From: Flavobacterium succinicans LMG 10402
GTDB taxonomy: Bacteria; Bacteroidota; Bacteroidia; Flavobacteriales; Flavobacteriaceae
Assembly (NCBI RefSeq): GCF_000611675.1
Contig: NZ_JATV01000008.1
Span: forward strand, 186,001-250,000
Direction: 5' to 3'
Length of the DNA: 64,000 bases
Shown: positions 50,886 to 60,423 of the stretch, in pieces
How positions within the stretch are numbered: position 1 is the first letter of the stretch
How the letters are laid out: each line of letters starts with the position of its first letter
Made by a program: the position numbers and the translations under genes
The notes under the pieces: model-generated
Seen by the model: only the letters and a program-made list of their open reading frames with translations
Database searches by the model: none
Told to the model about the DNA's origin: nothing

Positions 50886-51440
50886 ATGAATTTATTACAA
50901 CTTATACATTCTGATTACAGAAAACATCAAAAATATGCAGGGCATTTTTTAGGAATTGTATTTTTTACGCAAGGATTTTGGGCTGTTTTTCAATACAGAC
51001 TAGCTCATTTTTGTTATTGCAATATAAAGTGGCAACCTTTTCGATTTCTGTTTTTAATGCTGTTTCTTATATGGCAAAAAGTTGTTGAAATTACCACTGG
51101 AATTTCAATTCCAGCTTCTGCAAAAATAGGACATTCATTTTATATAGGACATTTTGGAGGAATCATTATTAATTCTAAGGCTGTAATTGGGGATAACTGT
51201 AATATTTCTCAGGGAGTCACTATCGGTGTTTCTGGGAGAGGTGAAAGACGAGGGACTCCTGTTATAGGAGATAAAGTTTATATAGGGGCAAATTCAGTTG
51301 TTTCAGGGCATATTACCATTGGGAATGAAGTTTTAATAGGAGCCTGTTCTTTAGTAAATCAATCTTTTTCAGATTGTTCAGTAGTTTTGGGTGTGCCAGC
51401 AATAATTATTTCTCAAAAGGGTTCTAAAGGATATATCTAA
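50886..51440 (+). CDS. hexapeptide-repeat acetyltransferase (serine acetyltransferase-like)
   Basis: A 184-residue left-handed beta-helix protein. The helical N-terminus includes FWAVFQYRLAHFCY; the repeat region begins ISIPASAKIGHSFYIGHFGG and continues IIINSKAVIGDNCNISQGVT, with VIGDKVYIGANSVVSGHITI and GVPAII at the end. The GHFGG and GDNC forms match serine acetyltransferase-like sugar O-acetyltransferases in polysaccharide loci. Uses acetyl-CoA in the cytoplasm. The last base of its stop codon is also the A of the next ATG. Confidence 0.85.
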   Translation: MNLLQLIHSDYRKHQKYAGHFLGIVFFTQGFWAVFQYRLAHFCYCNIKWQPFRFLFLMLFLIWQKVVEITTGISIPASAKIGHSFYIGHFGGIIINSKAVIGDNCNISQGVTIGVSGRGERRGTPVIGDKVYIGANSVVSGHITIGNEVLIGACSLVNQSFSDCSVVLGVPAIIISQKGSKGYI

Positions 51441-52561
51441 TGGAATTACTCATTGTTTCAACCGCTCCATTCATTTTTAAGGATGAAAAGTGTTTTGCTT
51501 ACAGTCCTTATGTAAAAGAGTTGGTAATCTTGGAAAAATACGTAAGTGAAATTTCTTTTTGTTGTCCCGTTTGGAAAAATCAAAACGGATTACTAATTGA
51601 AGTTATCCCATTTGATATTAAAAATCATTATAAGTTATTTGATTTTAATTTAAATAATTTCATCAACATAGCTAAAGCTATTTTTTATGCTTTAGTAAAT
51701 GGAATAATTGTTTTCAAAGCCATGTACCAAGCCGATCATATTCATTTGCGTTGTCCCGGCAATATTGGATTATTGGGGTGCTTTGTGCAAATCTTGTTTC
51801 CGAATACACCTAAAACCGTAAAATATGCTGGCAATTGGGATCCAAAAGCAATACAACCATGGAGTTATCGCATCCAAAAATGGATTTTGAGCAATACGTT
51901 CTTAACCCGAAACATGAAGGTCTTGGTCTATGGAGAATGGGAAGGAAACAGCAAAAATATTCAACCCTTTTTTACGGCCACCTATTGGGAAGCCGAGAAA
52001 GTACCGCTAAAAACACTTACTTTTGCAGGACCTATTCGGTTTATTTTTGTAGGAACCTTGTCGCAAGGAAAACGTCCGATGTATGCTGTAGCCTTGGTGG
52101 AAGCCTTGTCTAAAAGAGGGTATGAAGTGCATTTGGAGTTGTATGGCGAAGGGCCAGAGCGAAAGGTTATCGAGGACTATATCCTAAAAAATAAATTAGA
52201 AGCCTTGATTACTTTAAAAGGGAATCAATCGCAAGCAGTCGTAAAAGTAGCCTATCAAAACAGTCATTTTGTAGTCTTGCCCTCCCAAAGTGAAGGATGG
52301 CCTAAAGCCTTGGCTGAAGGCATGTTTTGGGGATGCGTAGCCGTTGCTCCGCCCATTTCTTGTGTGCCCTTTATGTTGGGTTACGGTGAGCATGGTGTTT
52401 TATTAGCGATGCAATTGGAATCTGATGCAGCACAACTAGAGGCAATGTTTCAAGATCAAGAAATATACTTGCATAAAAGAGTAGCAGCAGCGAATTGGTC
52501 TCGCCACTATACTTTGGATAGGTTCGAAGACGAAATCAAAAGAATGTTGCGTGATGCTTAG
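51440..52561 (+). CDS. GT4 glycosyltransferase
   Basis: A 373-residue GT-B enzyme. MELLIVSTAPFIFKDEKCFA starts the acceptor half; HLRCPGNIGLLGCFVQ and YAGNWDPKAIQPWSYRIQKW are in the middle. RFIFVGTLSQGKRPMYAVAL opens the donor half, and PSQSEGWPKALAEGMFWGCV is the donor motif. The ATG overlaps the stop of the preceding gene by one base. Retaining GT4; donor unknown. Confidence 0.85.
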   Translation: MELLIVSTAPFIFKDEKCFAYSPYVKELVILEKYVSEISFCCPVWKNQNGLLIEVIPFDIKNHYKLFDFNLNNFINIAKAIFYALVNGIIVFKAMYQADHIHLRCPGNIGLLGCFVQILFPNTPKTVKYAGNWDPKAIQPWSYRIQKWILSNTFLTRNMKVLVYGEWEGNSKNIQPFFTATYWEAEKVPLKTLTFAGPIRFIFVGTLSQGKRPMYAVALVEALSKRGYEVHLELYGEGPERKVIEDYILKNKLEALITLKGNQSQAVVKVAYQNSHFVVLPSQSEGWPKALAEGMFWGCVAVAPPISCVPFMLGYGEHGVLLAMQLESDAAQLEAMFQDQEIYLHKRVAAANWSRHYTLDRFEDEIKRMLRDA

Positions 52562-52592
52562 CCATCGGTCCCATTCACTTTAAAAATAAAAT

Positions 52593-53666
52593 ATGCGCAT
52601 TGTACAACTTATAGATTCTTTAGAAGCCGGCGGTGCTGAACGGATGGCGGTGCATTACGCCAATGTGCTCGTGGATAAAATCGAGTTCTCTGCGTTAGTA
52701 GCTACCCGAAAGGAAGGGCCTTTAGTGCAGCAAATTGGCGCCAAAGTAGCTTATCTTTTTCTAGATAAAAAGAAACCACTAGATTTTGGTGCGCTAAGGC
52801 GCTTGCGGTCTTTTGTGTTACAACATAAAGTGACGCATGTGCATGCTCATAGTACTTCCTTTTTTTTGGCCTTTCTTTTAAAACTAAGTCTTCCTTCGCT
52901 AAAAGTGATTCGACATGATCATTACGGGAATAACGAATTTTTAGCATCTCGTCCCATTTTTGCTCTAAAAATAACAGCGCCATTTTTTGCTGGAGTGATT
53001 GCGGTAAACAGTAATCTTAAGACATGGACACAAACTCGTTTGAAGGTTATAAATGTGATCTATTTACCTAATTTTTCACAAAAAGCGACCCATCAGGAAA
53101 GGTATACCACTTTGCTTGGAAAGGAGAATAAACGTATTGTATGTTTGGCTAATTTGAGGGTACAAAAAAACCATTTATTACTTTTGGAGGTGGCAGCTCT
53201 ACTGCAAAAAACACATCCTGATTGGACCTTTCATTTGGTAGGGAAGGATTTTGAGGATGACTACGCTGCCGAAATTAAAAGTAAAATTCAGGAGTTAGCA
53301 TTGCAAAATCAGGTATTTTTGTACGGGTCTAGAACCGATACCGCAGCAATTTTGCAACAAGCGACTATAGGAATTTTAACCTCGGTTTCTGAGGGCTTGC
53401 CGTTATCAGTGTTAGAGTATGGGATGCATCAATTACCTGTTGTGGTTACTGCCGTTGGTGCTTTGCCCGATATGATTCAGCACGCAACCAATGGTTTGTT
53501 GGTGCCTAATAACGATGCTGCTGCTTTTGCCGATGCATTAACGCTCTTAATTGAAAATGAGACCTTGCGAAAAGAAATGGGAGTCGCTTTTTACGCCACG
53601 GTTCAGGAGCAGTTTGGGGCAAACGCTATTGTTGCCCGCTATTTGAACTGGTTAGTCACACTATAA
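52593..53666 (+). CDS. GT4 glycosyltransferase
   Basis: A 357-residue GT-B enzyme: RIVQLIDSLEAGGAERMAVH (2-21) is the family start. THVHAHSTSFFLAFLLK, IRHDHYGNNEF, RIVCLANLRVQKNHLLLLEV and the donor motif SVSEGLPLSVLEYGMHQLPV follow. It is higher in GC than the 24-34 kb glycosyltransferases. A 31-bp gap separates it from the GT4 upstream, and the polymerase/ligase gene starts 1 bp after its stop. Confidence 0.88.
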   Translation: MRIVQLIDSLEAGGAERMAVHYANVLVDKIEFSALVATRKEGPLVQQIGAKVAYLFLDKKKPLDFGALRRLRSFVLQHKVTHVHAHSTSFFLAFLLKLSLPSLKVIRHDHYGNNEFLASRPIFALKITAPFFAGVIAVNSNLKTWTQTRLKVINVIYLPNFSQKATHQERYTTLLGKENKRIVCLANLRVQKNHLLLLEVAALLQKTHPDWTFHLVGKDFEDDYAAEIKSKIQELALQNQVFLYGSRTDTAAILQQATIGILTSVSEGLPLSVLEYGMHQLPVVVTAVGALPDMIQHATNGLLVPNNDAAAFADALTLLIENETLRKEMGVAFYATVQEQFGANAIVARYLNWLVTL

Positions 53667-53667
53667 A

Positions 53668-55008
53668 ATGAAGGAAGAAGAAAAAAAATATTTGTTTTTA
53701 TTGGCTTTACATGCTTTTTTAGGGATGATACTCTTTGCTGTCCCACTATTGAGTAAAGTATACGGCATTGCTATTCTTGTTTTTGGCATCTACTATATTG
53801 TTCAAAGTAAAAACCGGAACAACGAGGCCTTGTTAATGGCGGCTTATGCTATTAGTGCAGAAATTATCTTACGGATGACAGGTGGTGCTTTTGTCAATGA
53901 ATATGGAAAATATTTGGTGATGCTTTTTTTGTTGCTAGGGATGCTTTTTTCTGGATTTTCGAGAGGAGCCTTGCTCTATTGGCTCTTTTTATTTTTTTTG
54001 GTGCCCAGTATGGTGTTGTCTACCATGACTTTGGACTTGACATCGGATGTAAAGAAAGCTATTGTTTTTAATATTTCAGGCCCAATTTGTTTGGGTATTT
54101 CGGCGATTTATTGTTTTAAACGTACACTTACTTTTCAACGTTTGTTGGGCGTAGTTACCGCTTTTTCTCTACCTTTACTCATCTTAGTGACGTATTTGTA
54201 TTTTTATACGCCGAATATTCAAGATGTGGTGACAGGAACACAGTCTAACTTTGAAACTTCTGGAGGATTTGGTCCCAACCAAGTATCAACCATTTTAGGG
54301 TTGGGTATTTTTATCTTTTTTGTGCAATTGCTTTTAAATTCATCCAACGGTTTATTGCAATTGATCAATGGTGGATTGGTATTGGTTTTTGCTTTTAGAG
54401 GTTTGGTTACTTTTTCTCGTGGAGGAGTTTATACTGGAGTGGCCATGATTTTAGTGCTGTTAGCGATCTTGTATTTTCAAGCCAATTTTCAAACGAAACC
54501 TAAAATTGCAGCAATTATAGTGTTCTCTTTTGTGGCGACTTTGGCGGTTTGGAGTTATAGCTCTGTAAAAACGAGCGGGTTGTTGGATAAACGATATGCT
54601 AATCAAGACGCTGTGGGTCGGGAGAAAAAAAGTATATTGACGGGACGAGAATATTTGATGGAAAACGAACTAAATATGTTTTTCGATCATCCTATTTTAG
54701 GGGTTGGCGTAGGAAAAAATAAAGAATTAAGGCAGTCGCAAATGGGTATTGAGGCGGCTTCTCACAATGAGCTGACCCGAATGTTGGCTGAACACGGTAG
54801 CTTGGGGGTAATTTGCTTGCTTATATTATTTTTGACTCCACTTTATTTGTTTTCCGTAGATCGGCAGAATGTGTTAGCCCTTTCTTTTTTTGTTTTTTGG
54901 CTGTTGACCATCAATCATGCTGCGATGCGTTTGGCTGCTCCAGCTTTTGTTTATGCCTTATCCCTTTTAAAAGTTTATCGTGAAGCACCTGTTGTACATC
55001 GGGAATAA
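53668..55008 (+). CDS. O-antigen polymerase/ligase family membrane protein
   Basis: A 446-residue polytopic protein with about eleven to twelve hydrophobic segments and a large periplasmic loop (about 300-365) carrying KKSILTGREYLMENELNMFF, GVGVGKNKEL and the conserved ASHNELTRMLAEHGSLGVIC. The central VTFSRGGVYTGVAMIL and the HNE motif mark the Wzy/WaaL superfamily. It either polymerises lipid-linked repeats or ligates glycan to lipid A core. Its 3-prime end overlaps the following GT4 by 29 bp. Confidence 0.85.
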   Translation: MKEEEKKYLFLLALHAFLGMILFAVPLLSKVYGIAILVFGIYYIVQSKNRNNEALLMAAYAISAEIILRMTGGAFVNEYGKYLVMLFLLLGMLFSGFSRGALLYWLFLFFLVPSMVLSTMTLDLTSDVKKAIVFNISGPICLGISAIYCFKRTLTFQRLLGVVTAFSLPLLILVTYLYFYTPNIQDVVTGTQSNFETSGGFGPNQVSTILGLGIFIFFVQLLLNSSNGLLQLINGGLVLVFAFRGLVTFSRGGVYTGVAMILVLLAILYFQANFQTKPKIAAIIVFSFVATLAVWSYSSVKTSGLLDKRYANQDAVGREKKSILTGREYLMENELNMFFDHPILGVGVGKNKELRQSQMGIEAASHNELTRMLAEHGSLGVICLLILFLTPLYLFSVDRQNVLALSFFVFWLLTINHAAMRLAAPAFVYALSLLKVYREAPVVHRE

Positions 55009-55999
55009 ATTGGCCCAAAAAGGCAATAATCCTACTGGAATTGATGTTCTTGGCCCATTACTGGAAAAGGAAGGCTATCGGGTAAGTTACGCTTCTTCAC
55101 AAAGCAATAAAATCGTGCGTTTTTTCGTAATGCTATTCAAAACCTTAACTACTAAAAAAACAGATTGCGTTCTTATAGACACCTACAGTACGACTAATTT
55201 TTGGTATGCCTTTTGGATCAGTCGTATTTGTAAGATCAGAAACATCAATTATATTCCAATTTTACACGGCGGCAATTTACCCCAACGATGGGTAACACAT
55301 CCTAGATATTGTAAACTTTTATTTCATCAAGCGTATTGCAATGTTTGTCCTTCGGAGTATTTAAGGCAGGCGTTTCAAAAAATGAATTGCCCTAAATTAG
55401 TATCAATACCCAATGCAATAGCACTGGATTCGTATTCTTTTAAAAAGCGGAAGACGCTTCGACCTAAGGTATTGTGGGTTCGCGCTTTTGCGGAACTATA
55501 TAATCCGCTAATGGCTATAGCAGTGCTAGCTGATTTGGCCAAAAACTATCCTGAAGCCGAATTGTGCATGGTTGGGCCTGATAAAGATGGAAGTCTTGAA
55601 CCAGTGAAAAATCTAGCCGCATCGTTAGGGTTGACCGTTACTTTTTTTAGTCAGTTACCCAAGTCAGCATGGGTAGCCCTTTCTGAAGACTATGATTTTT
55701 TTATCAATACGACCCATTTTGACAATATGCCTGTTAGTGTCATCGAAGCGATGAGTTTAGGGCTAGGCGTAGTTTCTACCAATGTAGGTGGTATGCCTTT
55801 TTTGATCCATGATCAGGAAGATGGGCTTTTAGTGCAGGATAATGACGCGCTGGCCATGAGTGAGGCGCTTCAGTTGTTACTTAAAAACGCTTCTTTGTTC
55901 GGAGAGATAACCGAAAAAGCAAGACGTAAAGTGGCTTTGTTTCATTGGGAAGTTGTGAAAAAAAGTTGGAATGACATCCTGCAAAATCCTTATTTGTAA
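54980..55999 (+). CDS. GT4 glycosyltransferase
   Basis: A 339-residue GT-B enzyme. The start is GTG 54980 inside the end of the polymerase gene (29-bp overlap), needed to include HLLYIGNKLAQKGNNPTGID. IPILHGGNLPQRW, KVLWVRAFAELYNPLMAIAV, ELCMVGPDKDGSLEPVKNLA and the donor motif FDNMPVSVIEAMSLGLGVVS follow. Coupled translation with the polymerase/ligase suggests both act on the same glycan. Confidence 0.85.
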   Translation: MKHLLYIGNKLAQKGNNPTGIDVLGPLLEKEGYRVSYASSQSNKIVRFFVMLFKTLTTKKTDCVLIDTYSTTNFWYAFWISRICKIRNINYIPILHGGNLPQRWVTHPRYCKLLFHQAYCNVCPSEYLRQAFQKMNCPKLVSIPNAIALDSYSFKKRKTLRPKVLWVRAFAELYNPLMAIAVLADLAKNYPEAELCMVGPDKDGSLEPVKNLAASLGLTVTFFSQLPKSAWVALSEDYDFFINTTHFDNMPVSVIEAMSLGLGVVSTNVGGMPFLIHDQEDGLLVQDNDALAMSEALQLLLKNASLFGEITEKARRKVALFHWEVVKKSWNDILQNPYL

Positions 56000-56039
56000 G
56001 GATTAAATTCACTAACTTGCGCCTCAATACCACGTTTAT

Positions 56040-57431
56040 ATGTTCAAAAGTAAAATCCATTTTGAGCTTTCAGAACGAAAGCTGTTGTTGCGTATCGTAG
56101 ACCTCATTGTCGTGCTTTTTGGGTTGTATGTACTGACGTTTTTTTTCACTATTTCTTACTTTACTTTTTCAAAGGCAAATTTTTATTGGACAGTTGTTTT
56201 TTCGGTTTATTTGCTCTTGTTTGGAGGAATTTTCGAAATGTACAATTTGCAAGTCGCAAGCAATGCTTTTGAGATTTTAAAAAGTACCTTATTGACCACT
56301 TCATTGACTGCTCTGGTCTATCTTTTTACTCCGATTTTGTCTCCAAAATTACCAGAAACGCGACTTGAATTACTTCTATTTTATTGTACTATTTTTATTT
56401 CGTTATATGTTTGGCGTATTTTTTATGCGCGCTTTTTGGCGAGTAATCGTTTTGCTCAAAATGTAATTTTAATTTGTGATAAATCGCAATTGCAACAATT
56501 GGTGCTGGATTTACAAGAAGCGGATCCCTATTACCGAATCATTGGCTACGTGAATTCGGATGTTTCAAATACCGAGGAATTGACAAAAGGACTTAAAAGA
56601 GAAATTCCGATTGACAAATTAAAGAAATATGTTACTAGGTATAAGGTGTCGGAGATTGTAGTGGCTTCTCAAAAAACGGATGGCATTACTACCGATTTGT
56701 ATCATGATTTACTGCATTTATTAGAGTCAGGAATAAGTATTAGGGAGTATGTTCATGTTTTTGAAAACAAAACAAAACGGATTCCTGTACATCAAATAGA
56801 ACAAGATTTTTACCGTTTTTTCCCTTTTAGCAGAAGTAATAATAATAAGTTATACCTCTATCAAGTTCGTTTTTTCGAATTGATTACGGCTTTTGTTGGT
56901 CTGTTACTAGCCGCGATGATGGTTCCTTTTTTGCTGGTGGCCAATTGGTTTTGGAATCGTGGTCCTCTGTTTTATACCCAAGAACGCGTGGGTAAAGATG
57001 GCGTAGTGTTCGAAATCTATAAATTTAGAAGTATGGTAACGCATGCGGAGGTGAATGGTGCCGCATTTTCAAAAATGGGAGACACTAGAGTGACGCCTTT
57101 TGGGAAATTTTTGAGAAAAACACGTATCGACGAATTTCCTCAGTTTTTGAATATCCTTAAAGGGGATATGTCTGTAATAGGTCCCCGTCCGGAGCGTCCT
57201 ATGTTTGTTGAAGAGATTGCTGCGATTATGCCTTTTTACGAAACAAGACATATCATAAAACCCGGTCTAACGGGATGGGCACAAGTGAATTATAATTATG
57301 GGGAGTCCATTGAAGAAAGCTTGATCAAATTGCAGTACGACTTATATTACATCAAACATCGAGGGGTTTTTATTGATATGAATATTATTTTTAAAACCAT
57401 TTCTACTGTGATTTTTTATAGAGGACAGTAA
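56040..57431 (+). CDS. polyprenyl glycosylphosphotransferase (WcaJ/WbaP type)
   Basis: Initiates glycan assembly by moving a hexose-1-phosphate to undecaprenyl phosphate. 463 residues: four N-terminal helices (about 17-128), a CoA-binding-like Rossmann domain (141-245), a re-entrant helix (278-302) and the catalytic domain with FYTQERVGKDGVVFEIYKFR (311-330), LRKTRIDEFPQFLNILKGDM (358-377; Asp364-Glu365), GPRPERP (381-387) and PGLTGWAQVNYNYGES. It is structurally unrelated to the WbpL-like enzyme at 10192, so the region encodes two priming reactions. Confidence 0.9.
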   Translation: MFKSKIHFELSERKLLLRIVDLIVVLFGLYVLTFFFTISYFTFSKANFYWTVVFSVYLLLFGGIFEMYNLQVASNAFEILKSTLLTTSLTALVYLFTPILSPKLPETRLELLLFYCTIFISLYVWRIFYARFLASNRFAQNVILICDKSQLQQLVLDLQEADPYYRIIGYVNSDVSNTEELTKGLKREIPIDKLKKYVTRYKVSEIVVASQKTDGITTDLYHDLLHLLESGISIREYVHVFENKTKRIPVHQIEQDFYRFFPFSRSNNNKLYLYQVRFFELITAFVGLLLAAMMVPFLLVANWFWNRGPLFYTQERVGKDGVVFEIYKFRSMVTHAEVNGAAFSKMGDTRVTPFGKFLRKTRIDEFPQFLNILKGDMSVIGPRPERPMFVEEIAAIMPFYETRHIIKPGLTGWAQVNYNYGESIEESLIKLQYDLYYIKHRGVFIDMNIIFKTISTVIFYRGQ

Positions 57432-57437
57432 GGTGTA

Positions 57438-57479
57438 GAAGTGAGAAGTGAGAGGTGAGAGGTGAGAAGTGAGAGGTGA
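57438..57479 (+). repeat. heptanucleotide tandem repeat, GAAGTGA class
   Basis: Six 7-mers (GAAGTGA and GAGGTGA) start 6 bp after the stop of the priming transferase, in the gap between convergent genes. No hairpin terminator was found in this gap. Confidence 0.75.
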
Positions 57480-57524
57480 GAAGGCTGAAGATGAGTGAGC
57501 AGTGAACAGAAGGCGTAAGCAAAT

Positions 57525-58655
57525 TTAATGGGTGCGTACTTGTATTCTATATACTAAAAGTGAAGTAATCCCAAGCAATGGTGTAATGATTAAAAAGGGA
57601 GCTTTGTTAATTATAACAAGCGTGTACAAAGCAAAACAAACCCAATTGAAGTAACTTAGGTACTGCGTCGCTTTTTTGTTTTTTCTTAAAGAAAAGAATA
57701 CCAAAAGAAGTAAACTAGGATTGAATAATAACACATTGTAGTTGTTGGCCAACTCAGGGTGCAAGGAATAAAAACTCATAAAGAGGAAGAACACTCCCAA
57801 AATTCCCATTAGTATCAAAAAAGACAACATGATGCCTCTTTTTTTCCAAAGAGCTACTACCAATAAAAAACCGATATAAGTGTACCAATTATTCCACCAA
57901 GAAGTGGCGGTTGTTGGTGCTATATCTACTGTTTTAATTGCTGGCGCTGCTAATGATTGGTTTTGATACCGCGCCTTTTTTAGACTTTCTAATAATTCAA
58001 ATGGAAGAAAAACGGTGGATGCTTTTTGATCTACTTTGGTTCCAAAAATAATACTCGTACCCAATTGTTCATAAAAATGATGGTCAAAGTAAGGGTACAA
58101 TACACTTCTATAAGTAGCCTCGGATTGATTTGTTTTTGTAATGATTTTTTTTCCAAGCGCTTTGTTTACTACATCCACTACCATAGTGGTGCAATTTCTA
58201 TCAATAAACTTGTAGGTATAAAACCGTTGCTCTGATTGTAAGGTTGTGTTGAGGTTTTCAAAAATACGTTGCTTTACGGGCGCACTGATTTGTAATTTTT
58301 GTTCATAAACACTACGCCCCTCGTATTGGTATTGATTGATGAAATCTGAATAGGAGTGGGCTACTACAAAATATTGTAAATCGCCTTTGGCAAATTTGGC
58401 TACAAAATTAGGAGTCGAAAAATCAAAAGCTCCATAATTGTACACCACATCTATGAATTGTGCCGGATCACTAATTCGAATCGCTGTATGACCAAATAAG
58501 GAATAGGATTCATTTCCAGTGGCACAGGTCAAAATACTAATGTTAGCTTTTGGAGAAAGTGGTAAGGCTTGACTAGAAGCCCAAGCACTCCAAAGCAAAA
58601 AAACAGGTAGAAAAAATTTACGTACAGCAGTAGTAGTTGAAATGATGCAATTCAT
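57525..58655 (-). CDS. DUF4105/Lnb-family membrane protein
   Basis: A 376-residue protein with an N-terminal signal (about 12-30), a periplasmic domain and four to five C-terminal helices (about 258-375). SYSLFGHTAIRI (50-61) supplies His56, and FIDRNCTTMVVDVV (150-163) supplies Cys155. These are the His/Cys sites of the Lnb N-terminal domain (former DUF4105), a papain-like fold found in lipoprotein N-acyl transfer by Enterococcus Lnb. A lipoprotein-modifying role here is inferred. Convergent with the glycan locus and part of the ordinary chromosome. Confidence 0.8.
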   Translation of the reverse strand: MNCIISTTTAVRKFFLPVFLLWSAWASSQALPLSPKANISILTCATGNESYSLFGHTAIRISDPAQFIDVVYNYGAFDFSTPNFVAKFAKGDLQYFVVAHSYSDFINQYQYEGRSVYEQKLQISAPVKQRIFENLNTTLQSEQRFYTYKFIDRNCTTMVVDVVNKALGKKIITKTNQSEATYRSVLYPYFDHHFYEQLGTSIIFGTKVDQKASTVFLPFELLESLKKARYQNQSLAAPAIKTVDIAPTTATSWWNNWYTYIGFLLVVALWKKRGIMLSFLILMGILGVFFLFMSFYSLHPELANNYNVLLFNPSLLLLVFFSLRKNKKATQYLSYFNWVCFALYTLVIINKAPFLIITPLLGITSLLVYRIQVRTH

Positions 58656-59168
58656 GAAATAAGCAAGATTAGTAGGCGGTGTAAAAATAGCGCATTCTGT
58701 TGACTTGTTGGTATTCGCAAAGAAAAATATATTTAAGTTATAGCTCTGTATTGTAGCCTACCGCCTGGATACATCTTCTGATAAGCCACAGATGCCACGG
58801 ATTGAACGGATTTAAACTAATAAATTTGTTGTGGTGAAAAAAAAAAAATGTGTTGAAAAAACATAAGTTTTGTAAATAATATTTTTAATATACAATCAAA
58901 AATCAACGATAATCTGCCCAATCTGCGTGCCATTTTAACATAAAAATATTTCTGTCCAGACGGTAGGTATTGTAGCGGAAAGAGGGGGAATTGTTTTAAA
59001 CTTTGCGCTCTTTGTGGTTAAATAGTGAGTTAGGATTTGTAGTAATTTGGTTCATTGTTTTAAACCTTTGCTTTCTTTGTGGCAACTATTTTTACCACAA
59101 AGCAACACAAAGACAAAACACTTGGGACATAACTTGATAACTGATAACTTAAAACCGAATAACTGATA
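58656..59168. other. gene-free intergenic DNA with repeat words
   Basis: Holds decayed GCCACAGATGCCACGGATT and CTTTGCGCTCTTTGTGG words and an 8-bp inverted repeat CTTTGTGG and CCACAAAG near 59075-59104. No frame or RNA is recognisable. Confidence 0.5.
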
Positions 59169-60239
59169 TTACCTTCTAAATTGTCCCAAATCAACTTTTA
59201 CCGAAAAGATATTAGAGTACAAAGCCACGCCAGTACTGCCTAAATTGGTTAAAGCATAATCTATTTGAATGCCTTTGTATTGAAATCCGAGTCCAATATT
59301 GGGTTGAAAATCGGTTTTGGTACTAGTGTCTAATTGGGTTACTTTTTGGAAATTTCCTACTCCTGCTCTCAAAAAAACTAGGTCGGTGTAGCCCAATTCA
59401 AAACCAAAGGCGGGATCAATACTTACAAAATCAGTAGCAATAATGTCATTGGTTTTGGCAAAACGCATGTTGAGGTTCGCAGCGGCCAAAAGGCTGTAGT
59501 CGTAATGAAAAATAAATTTTTTTGCCAGACCCAGTTGGGCTTTTGGTGCTGTGATTTCGGTGCTTTCTGGTAAATCTTGGTTTTCTCCAGGTATGGCATT
59601 GGCGATGGATTGGTACTTTTCTTCGTCAATATTCCACACATTGTAGGTGGTCGTGATGTCGCGAATCAGCAAGCCAAACTGCCAATTGTTGCGTTCAAAT
59701 TGCAAGCCTACATCAAAACCAAAGCCCCATGAATTGGCAAAGTCACCTATAATGCGGCGGACCACTTTGGCGTTGATGCCGTATTGGAAGCCTTGCACAG
59801 GCAATTGTCTTGCGTAGGAAAAGGTAAACCCATAATCGGCAGTCGAAAATAACGAGATCCGATTGTAGTCGATGTTTCCTTGATTGTCGATTAATTCGGT
59901 GGTGTTTAAGATATCGTCGACCCCAAAACGAATGAGCGAAATGCCCCAAGCGCTTTCTTCGTCGATGGGAGCTGCGTAAGCCAAATAGTCATACTGAGCG
60001 ATGTTGGCAAAATAATTCGCATGCATGGCGGCCGCTTGATGGTCTTCGAGATGTATCAAACCTGCAGGGTTCCAATAGCCAGAATTGACGTCAGCGGTGC
60101 TAGCTACGGCAGTATTCGACCTTCCCAAAGCTGCGGCATCCACCCCGATATTGAGAAATTCATTCGAATACTTTCGAACCGATTGTGCAGCACAGGACAA
60201 GGTGAGGAGTACCAAAAAAAAGGGAACGATCTTTTTCAA
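59169..60239 (-). CDS. PorV/PorQ family outer-membrane protein
   Basis: A 356-residue protein with a signal peptide (about 1-19, ending SCAAQS) and a FadL-like beta-barrel pattern of alternating aromatic strands. VGVDAAALGRSN-type residues (near 33-43) and SGYWNPAGLIHL (53-64) are the family hallmark, and the last residues (KVDLGQFRR) form a terminal strand. PorV and PorQ are outer-membrane parts of the type IX secretion machinery; other paralogues have unknown roles, so T9SS membership is inferred. It stands alone, divergent from pssA. Confidence 0.83.
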   Translation of the reverse strand: MKKIVPFFLVLLTLSCAAQSVRKYSNEFLNIGVDAAALGRSNTAVASTADVNSGYWNPAGLIHLEDHQAAAMHANYFANIAQYDYLAYAAPIDEESAWGISLIRFGVDDILNTTELIDNQGNIDYNRISLFSTADYGFTFSYARQLPVQGFQYGINAKVVRRIIGDFANSWGFGFDVGLQFERNNWQFGLLIRDITTTYNVWNIDEEKYQSIANAIPGENQDLPESTEITAPKAQLGLAKKFIFHYDYSLLAAANLNMRFAKTNDIIATDFVSIDPAFGFELGYTDLVFLRAGVGNFQKVTQLDTSTKTDFQPNIGLGFQYKGIQIDYALTNLGSTGVALYSNIFSVKVDLGQFRR

Positions 60240-60274
60240 AAGTAAAATAGGACTAGTTGAGTGAATATTTTCTT

Positions 60275-60282
60275 CAAAAATA
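60275..60282 (-). promoter_or_regulatory. -7 box for the PorV/PorQ-family gene
   Basis: On the minus strand TATTTTTG matches TAnnTTTG, 36 bp before the ATG. No convincing -33 element was found. Confidence 0.4.
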
Positions 60283-60388
60283 GAATTTTTTAGGGAGCTT
60301 ATTCTTTACTTCATAGAGAATTCCGTTTTCTTTGCGTGTTGCAGCCGAAACTCTACTCCAAAACGTATTTCTTTTTCAGTTATTATCT

Positions 60389-60396
60389 TACTTTTG
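60389..60396 (+). promoter_or_regulatory. -7 box for pssA
   Basis: TACTTTTG matches TAnnTTTG exactly, 28 bp before the ATG. A TTTC at 60368-60371 is 17 bp upstream. Confidence 0.5.
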
Positions 60397-60423
60397 CGTC
60401 TACATAATTTAATCTGAATCCCA

